Made by a program: the position numbers and the translations under genes. Positions 53,359 to 60,558 of a stretch of 64,000 bases of DNA are shown here, piece by piece. The stretch comes from Allopusillimonas lactea (GTDB taxonomy: Bacteria; Pseudomonadota; Gammaproteobacteria; Burkholderiales; Burkholderiaceae_B), in contig NZ_JAJJOZ010000001.1 in assembly GCF_021653995.1 (NCBI RefSeq), forward strand, positions 310,001-374,000, in the 5' to 3' direction. How positions within the stretch are numbered: the stretch's first letter is position 1; every line of letters starts with the position of its first letter. The notes below the pieces were generated by a model. It worked only from the letters and a program-made list of their open reading frames with translations, was not told the origin of the DNA and made no database searches.

Positions 53359-54608
53359 ACGCACCGTTGATTGCAAGCATGGAAACAGCCTTGCTGGATC
53401 GCGCTGGCGATTTTCCCATCTTGGTACATCCCGTGAAGGGCCGGCGTCTGGCCTATCTGGACAACGGCGCCACGACGCAGAAGCCCGCCGCCGTGATCGA
53501 TGCCGAGCGTAGCTACTACGAACGCTCAAACGCCAATATTCACCGCGGCGTGCACTGGCTGTCCCAGCACGCCACTGATCTGTACGAGCAGGGCCGCGAG
53601 AGCGTCCGCCGGCTGCTCAACGCAGCGCGTGCCGAGGAGATCGTCTTCACCCGCGGCACCACAGAAGGCATCAACCTGGTGGCGGCAAGCTGGGGCCGTG
53701 CCAACCTGAAGGCGGGCGACGAGATCCTGATCACGGGTATGGAGCACCACTCCAACATCGTGCCCTGGCAGTTGCTGTGCGAGCAGACCGGTGCCGTGCT
53801 CAAGGTGGCTTCAGTCACCGACAGCGGTGAGCTGGATCTGGATTCCTTCAAAGCACAGGTGTCCTCGCGCACCCGGCTGGTAGGTGTGGCGCATGTATCC
53901 AATGCACTGGGCACCATCAACCCGGTGGCCGACGTCGTTGCGCTGGCCCATGCCGTTGGCGCGCGCGTACTGATCGACGGTGCGCAGGCGGTAGCCCACC
54001 AGGCGGTGGACGTGCAAGCGCTCGATTGTGACTTCTATGTCTTTTCCGGGCATAAGCTCTATGGCCCCACAGGCATTGGTGCGCTGTACACGCGCTACGA
54101 TATCCTGAAAGATATGCCTCCCTGGCAAGGAGGGGGGGACATGATCTACACCGTCAGTTTCGAGCGCAGCACCTATGCAGACGTGCCCCAGCGTTTCGAG
54201 GCCGGCACGCCTAATATCGCAGGCGTGGTGGGGCTGGATGCCGCCATCCGTTATGTCGAAGAGGTGGGGCTGGACGTGATCGCCGCGCACGAACAGGCTT
54301 TGCTCGATCAGGCCATGCAGGCGCTGCAGGCGCTGCCGGGTTTGCGTGTGGTGGGTACGGCGCCGCAAAAGGCGGGCATACTGTCTTTCGTGGTCGATGG
54401 CATCCATCCGCACGATCTGGGCACCATCCTCGATACCGAAGGCGTAGCCATACGTGCCGGGCATCACTGTGCCATGCCGCTGATGACACGCTTTGGCATC
54501 CCAGGCACGGCGCGCGCCTCGTTTGCGCTGTACAACACGCCTCTGGACGTGCAGGCCCTTGAATCGGCGCTGCGCAAGGCCCTGAAACTGTTTGGAATAG
54601 GCCAATGA
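53355..54608 (+). CDS. sufS: Cysteine desulfurase SufS
   Basis: A 417-residue PLP enzyme that removes sulfur from cysteine for cluster assembly. LAYLDNGATTQKP opens the fold, GMEHHSNIVPWQ contains the substrate-positioning His, FSGHKLYGPTGIGALY has the PLP Lys234, and RAGHHCAMPLMTRFG has the sulfur-accepting Cys372. It is group II (SufS). Overlaps on both sides show tight coupling with sufD and sufU. Confidence 0.97.
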   Translation: MNAPLIASMETALLDRAGDFPILVHPVKGRRLAYLDNGATTQKPAAVIDAERSYYERSNANIHRGVHWLSQHATDLYEQGRESVRRLLNAARAEEIVFTRGTTEGINLVAASWGRANLKAGDEILITGMEHHSNIVPWQLLCEQTGAVLKVASVTDSGELDLDSFKAQVSSRTRLVGVAHVSNALGTINPVADVVALAHAVGARVLIDGAQAVAHQAVDVQALDCDFYVFSGHKLYGPTGIGALYTRYDILKDMPPWQGGGDMIYTVSFERSTYADVPQRFEAGTPNIAGVVGLDAAIRYVEEVGLDVIAAHEQALLDQAMQALQALPGLRVVGTAPQKAGILSFVVDGIHPHDLGTILDTEGVAIRAGHHCAMPLMTRFGIPGTARASFALYNTPLDVQALESALRKALKLFGIGQ

Positions 54609-55057
54609 CCGGCAACAGTGATCTGCGCGAGCTTTACCAGGAAGTCATCTTCGACCACAACCGAAACCCGCGCAATTTTGGCGCGCTGGAAGACGCCAGC
54701 CATCGTGCCGATGGCCACAATCCGTTGTGTGGTGACCAACTTACCGTCTATGTGCGCGTTGAAGGCGATGTGGTGCAGGCGGTCAGCTTCATCGGTCATG
54801 GCTGCGCTATCTCGACCGCCTCAGCATCACTGATGACAGAAGCCGTCAAAGGGATGAAGCTGCAAGAGGTTGAGGCGCTGTTCAACGACATGCATGCCAT
54901 GCTCACAGAATCCCAGCCCGAGGGGCGCGATTTCGGCAAGCTGGAAGTACTGTCGGGGGTGCGCGAGTTTCCCGCCCGGGTGAAATGCGCGACGCTGGCA
55001 TGGCACACCCTGCACAACGCCATCAACATGGCACGTGAAATCGCGCGTACCGAGTAA
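54605..55057 (+). CDS. sufU: SufU, IscU/NifU-like sulfur acceptor
   Basis: A 150-residue SufU. Conserved Cys42 and Asp44 (NPLCGD), Cys67 (GHGCAIS) and Cys128 (VKCATLAW) match the zinc-site and sulfur-acceptor residues of SufU, and the insertion between the second and third Cys distinguishes it from IscU. It accepts sulfur from SufS. SufU, rather than SufE, is the SufS partner encoded in this operon. Confidence 0.94.
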   Translation: MTGNSDLRELYQEVIFDHNRNPRNFGALEDASHRADGHNPLCGDQLTVYVRVEGDVVQAVSFIGHGCAISTASASLMTEAVKGMKLQEVEALFNDMHAMLTESQPEGRDFGKLEVLSGVREFPARVKCATLAWHTLHNAINMAREIARTE

Positions 55058-55074
55058 ACACGCAAGAGAAATAC

Positions 55075-55629
55075 ATGAGCTACACACGCCAAGATGTCAT
55101 CGTCAGCCGGGACTGCCCGGCGGTCACGGTGCCCTATGGGTCGCCCGTCACCATCGAGAAGGGATGCGAAGCTACCATCACCCAGCAGTTGGGTGGCACC
55201 TTTACGGTATTGGTGCAGGGTAATCTGTACCGCGTCGAAGGCGTGGATGGCGACGCCCTGGGCTTCGAACCCATCGAGCCGACTGTTCACGTCCATGAAG
55301 GCCCCATCACTGCGCAGGTCATCGAGGATGCGGCCTGGAGCATGCTGGCTACCTGCTATGACCCGGAGATCCCTGTCGATATCGTTGCGCTGGGGCTGGT
55401 CTACAGTTGCAAGGTGACGCCGCTGGCCGAAGAGCGCTACCGCGTCGAAGTCGAAATGACCTTGACTGCGCCCGGCTGTGGCATGGGGACCATGATCGCG
55501 GACGAAGCGCGGGACAAGCTGCTGACCATCCACGGTGTAGACGAGGCCAAGGTAGACTTGGTCTGGGATCCTCCATGGAGCCGCGAAATGATCAGCGAGC
55601 CAGCCCGGTTGCAACTGGGGCTGCTCTAG
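55075..55629 (+). CDS. sufT: SufT, MIP18/DUF59-family Fe-S maturation factor
   Basis: A 184-residue SufT-family protein. The N-terminal half (about 1-85: VTVPYGSPVTIEKGCEATITQQLGGTFTVLVQGNLYRVEG) is the SufT-specific extension. The C-terminal DUF59 domain contains CYDPEIPVDIVALGLVYSCKV and TLTAPGCGMGTMIADEARDKL. SufT proteins help mature Fe-S enzymes. It is the last gene of the suf operon and converges on the LuxR-type gene. Confidence 0.92.
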   Translation: MSYTRQDVIVSRDCPAVTVPYGSPVTIEKGCEATITQQLGGTFTVLVQGNLYRVEGVDGDALGFEPIEPTVHVHEGPITAQVIEDAAWSMLATCYDPEIPVDIVALGLVYSCKVTPLAEERYRVEVEMTLTAPGCGMGTMIADEARDKLLTIHGVDEAKVDLVWDPPWSREMISEPARLQLGLL

Positions 55630-55639
55630 CGCCGGTTCG

Positions 55640-55670
55640 CGGCGGCGCCCCGCAAGCGCGGAGGCCGCCG
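55640..55670. terminator. GC-rich hairpin between convergent sufT and the LuxR-type gene
   Basis: CGGCGGC pairs with GCCGCCG (7 bp) around a GC-rich interior that can itself pair, located 11 bp after the sufT stop. There is no T-run, so it would be a rho-assisted or bidirectional stop at best. Confidence 0.35.
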
Positions 55671-55679
55671 GACCTGCGA

Positions 55680-56441
55680 TCAGGCGCGTGCTTCGGGGGC
55701 TTTCTGGGTGGTGATGCTGGGCAGGCCCAGCGTGGCGCCGCGCGAAACGGCTGCGTATACAGCGGCGTTCCGATTATGCACATCCAATCGCTGGTATAGG
55801 GTTTCGGTATGTGCCTTGGCCGTTGCCACCGAAATATTCAGGTAACGACCCACCGTCTTCATTGGGTAACCCCGAGCCAGCAATACCAGCACCTCGTACT
55901 GGCGCGGCGTCAGTCCGAGCATTTCACACTCGGGGTGCGCGTTGCCGTTGAAGCGGCGGGGCTTGTCGGGCTCCGGTACCGGCCACGGGCCATTGGCCGG
56001 CGTGATACTGGGCAGCGAGGCCTGCTGCGGCAACTGAACATGCGTACCGTTGGTGTTGCCAGGCATGGGGAAGCACGTGCCACCGGCCAGCACCAGGCGC
56101 ACAGACGCCTGCAGCACTTCGGGCGACGCATGCTTGGGCACATATCCCGTGACGATGGGCGGGAGGCTCTGCGGTGAATAGGGCAAGTCCGGCGTGTCGG
56201 ACATGAGCAAGACCGCCTTGGGCGAATATGCCGTGCGGGCTGCGTTGACGAGCCGGTGTACGTCGCCGAAGTCGGCCACCGACAGGAGAATCAGATCGCA
56301 CTCGGATTCGGCGGTCGGCTCGCGTGAAAGATCGGAGTAATCAGCGCCCCGCAACATACAGTTGGGAGTGATATCCGTGAGCAACTGCAAAAGGCCCAGC
56401 CGTAGCAAGGGGTGCGGTTCAATGACAAGAATGGTTGACAT
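55680..56441 (-). CDS. LuxR-type regulator with degenerate receiver domain (CsgD-like role)
   Basis: A 253-residue protein with a receiver-like N-terminal domain (1-120) and a LuxR-type HTH at the C-terminus (LGLTPRQYEVLVLLARGYPMKTVGRYLNISVATAKAHTETLYQRL). The receiver is atypical: where NarL-type proteins have the phospho-Asp after LILL, this has Ser54 (CDLILLSVADFGD). The acidic pocket is reduced to Glu8 (VIEPHP), while Lys103 is kept. It probably acts without phosphorylation, like CsgD. It ends the curli gene array on the same strand, which suggests it controls curli and perhaps PNAG genes. Confidence 0.82.
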   Translation of the reverse strand: MSTILVIEPHPLLRLGLLQLLTDITPNCMLRGADYSDLSREPTAESECDLILLSVADFGDVHRLVNAARTAYSPKAVLLMSDTPDLPYSPQSLPPIVTGYVPKHASPEVLQASVRLVLAGGTCFPMPGNTNGTHVQLPQQASLPSITPANGPWPVPEPDKPRRFNGNAHPECEMLGLTPRQYEVLVLLARGYPMKTVGRYLNISVATAKAHTETLYQRLDVHNRNAAVYAAVSRGATLGLPSITTQKAPEARA

Positions 56442-56566
56442 GCTCTTTTCCCTGTGTTGTCCGCCTTTGGTACCGCGCCCGGAGGGTAAGCTCCGGCCGT
56501 TGTCCGGCGAAACTTGATAGATAGCCGGTATTGCTGGCTACTTTATTGGCTTCTCGGTGCTGTACA

Positions 56567-56583
56567 GACCAATATTATTGGTC
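56567..56583. promoter_or_regulatory. Perfect 17-bp palindrome upstream of the LuxR-type gene
   Basis: GACCAATA-T-TATTGGTC is a perfect dyad with 8-bp arms, 126 bp upstream of the regulator start in the 223-bp spacer after the csgH-like gene. This AT-rich stretch is a likely operator or promoter region, possibly for autoregulation. Confidence 0.55.
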
Positions 56584-56664
56584 AACCTAACCATTTGCAA
56601 GAAAATGTGGTTGTAGATGAGTGACTTGCGACAGTTGTTTCAGTATTTAATAATTTGATTCGGG

Positions 56665-56976
56665 TTATCCCGGGCATTCAAAATGATATTTCCGTTCCGG
56701 CGCGCCCGCCTCTCTCAGGAATAGCTCGACGAAGCAATTATTTTCAGGTGCCCGTGTTACGGACATGCGTCCAAGTGCCGTGGGGACGCCTGCTTCCAAC
56801 CTGATCGTGCCGCCCTGGCTCATCATCGCGCGCCCGGTGGCACCGATGTTCACGGTTTGCACCAGGTAGCGTAAGGTGCGGCCCCGGTCGCTTTCGACAT
56901 AAGGTACGATCATGGACGGTTGAGTCTGGGTCATCTGCTCCAGCCAGACCTGGATATCGGCGTCTCCGTTCATCAT
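56665..56976 (-). CDS. CsgC/CsgH-like curli accessory protein, no signal peptide seen
   Basis: A 103-residue protein. Residues about 35-100 follow the CsgC/CsgH beta-sandwich pattern: YLVQTVNIGATGRAMMSQGGTIRLEAGVPTALGRMSV then a final strand with KYHFECP. In E. coli CsgC suppresses premature curlin aggregation in the periplasm. Here the well-supported start (GAGGAG before ATGATG) gives no signal peptide, and upstream in-frame codons add no hydrophobic segment. Location directly after the curlin gene supports the assignment; similarity is at pattern level only. Confidence 0.65.
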   Translation of the reverse strand: MMNGDADIQVWLEQMTQTQPSMIVPYVESDRGRTLRYLVQTVNIGATGRAMMSQGGTIRLEAGVPTALGRMSVTRAPENNCFVELFLREAGAPERKYHFECPG

Positions 56977-57058
56977 GTGTCTCCTCTGATTCTTCGGTCT
57001 GGTCGAGGCCGGACGGGCCCGGCCCGCCCGACCCCGGCTTGCTGCCAGGTACGTCGAG

Positions 57059-57772
57059 TTAGTGTTGCTTTATGTATGCATCGTTGCGATAGCCGACCTG
57101 TGTGACAGTCGCCATGTGGCCGCTGCCGGATTGAAGTACGACTGCGTCGTTCTTCGCACCGACCTGGTTGATGGTGGCCGTCAGACCGCGACCGTCTTGG
57201 CGGATGTAACCGTCATTGAACCAACCGCGCTGGTTGATGTTGGCTACGTTCATGATGTGATCGTCGCCTTTCTGGTCAATTACAGCAAGGTTTTTGACGC
57301 CGGCTTGTGTAATGGCCGCCGAGAGCATATCGCCCATCTGGTCAACTGCGGCGCTGTTGCCCCAACCCGCGGTCTGGTTGATGGTTGCGGTCAGGTTGAT
57401 GCCCATGTGGTGGCCCCAGTGATGGCCGCCGTCCGGGCGTTGCCTGATCGTTGCATCACCGCCATAGCCAGCTTGGTAAATGGTTGCGCTGGCGTTTGCG
57501 ACACGGTTCTGCTCGATCACTGCATCGTTGCGGCTGCCGCTGGCGTCGATGCGGGCGGTGGTGTTCCAGTTGCGCGACTGCGTAATCGTACCGTCGTTGT
57601 AGTCGCCGGTCGACCCAACATAGGCCGTCGTGTTGTAGTTGTGATCTTGTTCGATCACGGCCTGGTTGTAATCACCATTCTGGTACACCGTTGCCTGATT
57701 GACAGCGGACGCTGGTGCGCCGTAAGCGATTGCGATGCCCAGGGCGGCTGCAGTCAAAGTGTATTTCATCAT
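57059..57772 (-). CDS. Curlin repeat protein (major curli subunit candidate)
   Basis: A 237-residue secreted curlin. The signal peptide is KYTLTAAALGIAIAYGAPASA. The rest is about 18 curlin strand motifs of the N-x-A-x-I-x-Q type (NQAVIEQ, NDAVIEQ, NLAVIDQ, LTATINQ, NDAVVLQ), roughly twice the number in E. coli CsgA. A His/Gly-rich insertion (GGHHWGHHMG) interrupts the middle. No second curlin gene (csgB-like nucleator) is adjacent, so one protein may do both jobs. The ATG pair at 57772/57769 follows GAGGAG; the longer frame begins at a TTG. Confidence 0.9.
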   Translation of the reverse strand: MMKYTLTAAALGIAIAYGAPASAVNQATVYQNGDYNQAVIEQDHNYNTTAYVGSTGDYNDGTITQSRNWNTTARIDASGSRNDAVIEQNRVANASATIYQAGYGGDATIRQRPDGGHHWGHHMGINLTATINQTAGWGNSAAVDQMGDMLSAAITQAGVKNLAVIDQKGDDHIMNVANINQRGWFNDGYIRQDGRGLTATINQVGAKNDAVVLQSGSGHMATVTQVGYRNDAYIKQH

Positions 57773-57879
57773 AGTTCTCCTCAAATTAAAGACCTGGCAC
57801 TACTGAAACAAGCGAGCCCGACGGTCTTTGAATCGCGCTCTCCCGACACTTGCATGGCTGTCCTGGTTTCTGTCTGCGC

Positions 57880-58884
57880 TCAGAGAGGCTTGGGTGGTTC
57901 AGCAGGGCTGACCGGGTTGGTTTGGGCACCTTGTTCATTGCTGGACGCTTCACTTGCCGCGGCGGCACTTTCCACCGTGCCCTGTACAGGTTTTGCATCG
58001 CTGGGCAGCGCGTAGTTGGTGCTGTCGCGCAGGTAGCGCTGAACAATGGGTGAGTACCAGTCGCTCTGGTTTTTGAGGTTCCAGGTGCCTTCCTTGATGC
58101 CTTGCACCGTCAGGTGCAGGACGGCTGCTTCGATCGCCTCCTTGACGCACAGCTGCGTAGGCTCGTTGCTGGTGATACCGGCCTCAATTTCCAGCAGATC
58201 GCGATAGTTCACGAACTTGTAGACGCTGGGATGCAGTTCGTACGAATAGATCGTCTTGGTGGTTGAGACGGTATGCAGGATGCGCCCTGTTCGGATATCC
58301 ACGCTGCGCAAGCTCACGGTGACCTGATCCATGCGGTACTCGGTTGACAGGCCAATGCCTAGGAAACGGGCGCCTGCGCCGCCGGTGCGTACATTGCTTT
58401 CGTAGGCCACAATGCCGCCGTCGATGAGTATCGTGGCCGGCATCAGAGCGGGGATCTGGAGGGGCTGGGCCTGTTCGTTTTGCGAGCCATCCAGCGCGCG
58501 CACAATCCGGCGCTCGGTCAGCAGTTCCTGCAGGCTTTCACGCTCCACGGGCGTGTACCAGCCGGAGTCCTTGAGCGCTTTGACCAGCATGGAAGCGGCG
58601 CCCTGTGTCACAGAGGTTGAGAATGAGCTGTCCGGAGACGGTTTGTACTGGCCGGTCTGATCACGAAATCCGTAGACGGCCGTGACAATCTTGCCCGCTG
58701 GCGGGGGCATCTTCAGCAGATCGCGCGTGGACGGTGTGGCAGGGGTCAGCTTTGCGGAGCCGTTGACCTCGGCCGGGTGGTTGGGGATTGCACATGCGGT
58801 GAGTGTCAGGGCCAGTGCTGCCATCAAGGGCAGGCGTGCGTAGCGTGCAAGCGTACGCTTGTTATTAGTATGGGTAGTTTTCAT
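57880..58884 (-). CDS. csgG: Curli secretion channel lipoprotein CsgG
   Basis: A 334-residue CsgG, the outer-membrane nonameric channel that exports curlin subunits. Signal peptide with lipobox LTAC (Cys31). Family blocks include KIVTAVYGFRDQTGQYKPSPDSSFSTSVTQGAASMLVKALKDSGWYTPVERESLQELLTERRIVRA and GIGLSTEYRMDQVTVSLRSVDIRTG. The C-terminus is extended by a Glu/Pro/Ala-rich tail, giving about 55 residues more than E. coli CsgG. The start overlaps the csgF stop. Confidence 0.95.
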   Translation of the reverse strand: MKTTHTNNKRTLARYARLPLMAALALTLTACAIPNHPAEVNGSAKLTPATPSTRDLLKMPPPAGKIVTAVYGFRDQTGQYKPSPDSSFSTSVTQGAASMLVKALKDSGWYTPVERESLQELLTERRIVRALDGSQNEQAQPLQIPALMPATILIDGGIVAYESNVRTGGAGARFLGIGLSTEYRMDQVTVSLRSVDIRTGRILHTVSTTKTIYSYELHPSVYKFVNYRDLLEIEAGITSNEPTQLCVKEAIEAAVLHLTVQGIKEGTWNLKNQSDWYSPIVQRYLRDSTNYALPSDAKPVQGTVESAAAASEASSNEQGAQTNPVSPAEPPKPL

Positions 58885-59330
58885 TGCAGGATCCCCGTCC
58901 CTGTTTGTGTCGTCACCTGGGCGCCCGTCACCTTGTCTGTCGTGGTGATCTCCATATAGGTGCCCATGTCTTTCACGGTGATGATGTAATTGATGGTTTC
59001 CAGCGTGCCGGGGACGAACTTGCCGTCAGGACCAATGATTCTGGACGAGGCGGCCGATGCCATCTGGGCCAGGATGGAACGCTCCAGCGTCTCGTTGAAG
59101 ATTTCCAGCGGCGTTTTCTGTTCGATGCCCAACCCGTCCGCGCCTACATCGGGCGGCTCGTGGTGGCTGGTAATCTGCGCCTGATTCAGCAAAATCGAGC
59201 CATTCAGCGGGTTGCCGCCGAACGATGGATTGCGAGGGTGATAGATCAGCTCTGAGGCGCTGGCCGATCCGGCCAGCAGTCCCGTGGCGAGCAGTACTGC
59301 ATGCAGCGCTTGTTTTTTGTGCCTGATCAT
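58881..59330 (-). CDS. csgF: Curli assembly protein CsgF
   Basis: A 149-residue CsgF, which caps the CsgG pore and couples it to curlin nucleation. Signal peptide HAVLLATGLLAGSASA, then the CsgG-binding N-terminus SELIYHPRNPSFGGNPLNGSILLNQAQ, which is highly conserved. The C-terminal half contains TINYIITVKDMGTYMEITTTDKVTG. It overlaps csgG by 4 bp. Confidence 0.94.
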   Translation of the reverse strand: MIRHKKQALHAVLLATGLLAGSASASELIYHPRNPSFGGNPLNGSILLNQAQITSHHEPPDVGADGLGIEQKTPLEIFNETLERSILAQMASAASSRIIGPDGKFVPGTLETINYIITVKDMGTYMEITTTDKVTGAQVTTQTGTGILQ

Positions 59331-59345
59331 GATGTCTTCTCCTTG

Positions 59346-59876
59346 TTACAACTCTTCCGGCCCGAGATCCGGAGACCGATTCAACAACTGAGCCATCAAC
59401 TTATTGGTGATGTTCTGGTTGACGATTTCCACTGCCCGTGTGCTGATCTTCCGGGTAGCCGCCCGGGCAGGCGGCAGAAAGGCATGCAGCATGGCCTGGT
59501 TGCGGTACAGCACCCAGATTTCGCTGCCATAGCGGGCAGTGGGGCGCTCGCGTACCACGATCGTGACCGCGTTGCTCAGTTCTCTCTGACGCCAGGCCTG
59601 GGCAAAGTACTGGTAGAACTCGTTACCCTGCACGGTGACCGTGCGGTTCACCACAATGCCCGCAAGCGGATCCTCGAATATCTTGCGGACGTCTTTTTCC
59701 TTGTCGGTTTCCAGCTTCGGCTCCGGCAGCGGGTTCTGCTTGCCTGCCAGATCCTGGCCTTGCACAACGGGACTGCAAAGCAGGGCCAGCACAGCGATGC
59801 AGAGGCCGGTATGTCGCCAGGTCCAGCCTGCCTGGTGTTGGCTCATTCGGTAATTGCGTGGGTTGCTGGGCCTCAT
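59346..59876 (-). CDS. csgE: Curli production protein CsgE
   Basis: A 176-residue CsgE, the periplasmic specificity factor that feeds curlin to CsgG. After an N-terminal signal segment (TGLCIAVLALLCSPVVQG), the domain GIVVNRTVTVQGNEFYQYFAQAWRQRELSNAVTIVVRERPTARYGSEIWVLYRNQAMLHAFLPP matches CsgE. ATG 59876 is preferred because GGAG lies six bases upstream; ATG 59882 and ATG 59846 are alternatives. It is the first gene of the csgEFG-curlin set. Confidence 0.92.
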   Translation of the reverse strand: MRPSNPRNYRMSQHQAGWTWRHTGLCIAVLALLCSPVVQGQDLAGKQNPLPEPKLETDKEKDVRKIFEDPLAGIVVNRTVTVQGNEFYQYFAQAWRQRELSNAVTIVVRERPTARYGSEIWVLYRNQAMLHAFLPPARAATRKISTRAVEIVNQNITNKLMAQLLNRSPDLGPEEL

Positions 59877-59996
59877 CACCATCTCCGAAATGCGAATTGC
59901 TACGGTTAGACAAAAAAATGCGTCGATCAGTAACAAGTGAAAAAGACTAAGACATCATGATAGGGAGGGGCGTTTATTCGGGCATGTGCCGTATTA

Positions 59997-60062
59997 CTTA
60001 CGCTGCGCCCCGTTACGTGGACTACGACTTTCGAGCAGCGGTCGTAGGACGTACGGCGTAAG
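59997..60062. promoter_or_regulatory. 66-nt nested inverted-repeat element between pgaD and csgE
   Basis: Three nested pairings are visible: CTTACGC (59997-60003) with GCGTAAG (60056-60062), TACGT (60014-60018) with ACGTA (60049-60053), and CTACGAC (60022-60028) with GTCGTAG (60041-60047). The loop is TTTCGAGCAGCG. No T-run follows on the minus strand, so a simple terminator is unlikely. It sits in the likely csgE leader and could be an RNA regulatory structure or a cluster of TACG-type protein sites. Confidence 0.6.
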
Positions 60063-60108
60063 CAATTACCCTTTCGTCTGTTATCGCCGCCCTGCGGCCT
60101 TGTGCGGG

Positions 60109-60558
60109 TCACGCCACACGCTGCTGCTCGAACACATTGCTGTTGCCCGCCGGCTGCATGCGCAACTGGTCGGTTTCCAGGAAGGCAATATCGCCTTCGC
60201 CGGAGTGGTAAATCACGGTGACTCGACTGTCCTGGACTTCATGCAACTGATTGGGGGACAGGTGGAAATGCAAGGCCCGCGTTTCTTCGTCCACTACGGC
60301 CGCAATATCCCGGTGCTGCAGCTTGTCCGCGAACCTTTTTCGATAGCGTCCCCACAGCACGACAACGGCGGCGCTTGTTGCGGCAATGGCGCTGAATACA
60401 GCGATCGCACCCGAGGACGGCAGCGCCGACGTCGTGCTTTCGCCGGTGGTCGCTGTCATGCCGGCAAAAGTCAGGTAGATGAGGCCGGCCCAGCCGAGCG
60501 CGGTCAGACAGGCATCGATGATGGCGCCCAACGGAGCGCGGGATGTCTTGATAATCAT
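60109..60558 (-). CDS. pgaD: PNAG biosynthesis protein PgaD
   Basis: A 149-residue membrane protein with two helices (IIDACLTALGWAGLIYLTFAG and GAIAVFSAIAATSAAVVVLWGRY) followed by a cytoplasmic tail, the layout of PgaD. In E. coli PgaD and PgaC together bind c-di-GMP and form the polymerase. It overlaps the pgaC stop by 4 bp and is the last gene of pgaABCD. The tail, about 70 residues, is longer than in E. coli. Confidence 0.88.
   Translation of the reverse strand: MIIKTSRAPLGAIIDACLTALGWAGLIYLTFAGMTATTGESTTSALPSSGAIAVFSAIAATSAAVVVLWGRYRKRFADKLQHRDIAAVVDEETRALHFHLSPNQLHEVQDSRVTVIYHSGEGDIAFLETDQLRMQPAGNSNVFEQQRVA

Noticed and set aside
59997..60062. c-di-GMP riboswitch between the pga and csg operons
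   Set aside because: The expected GEMM sequence core was not found in the element on either strand, so only an unspecified structured element is reported.
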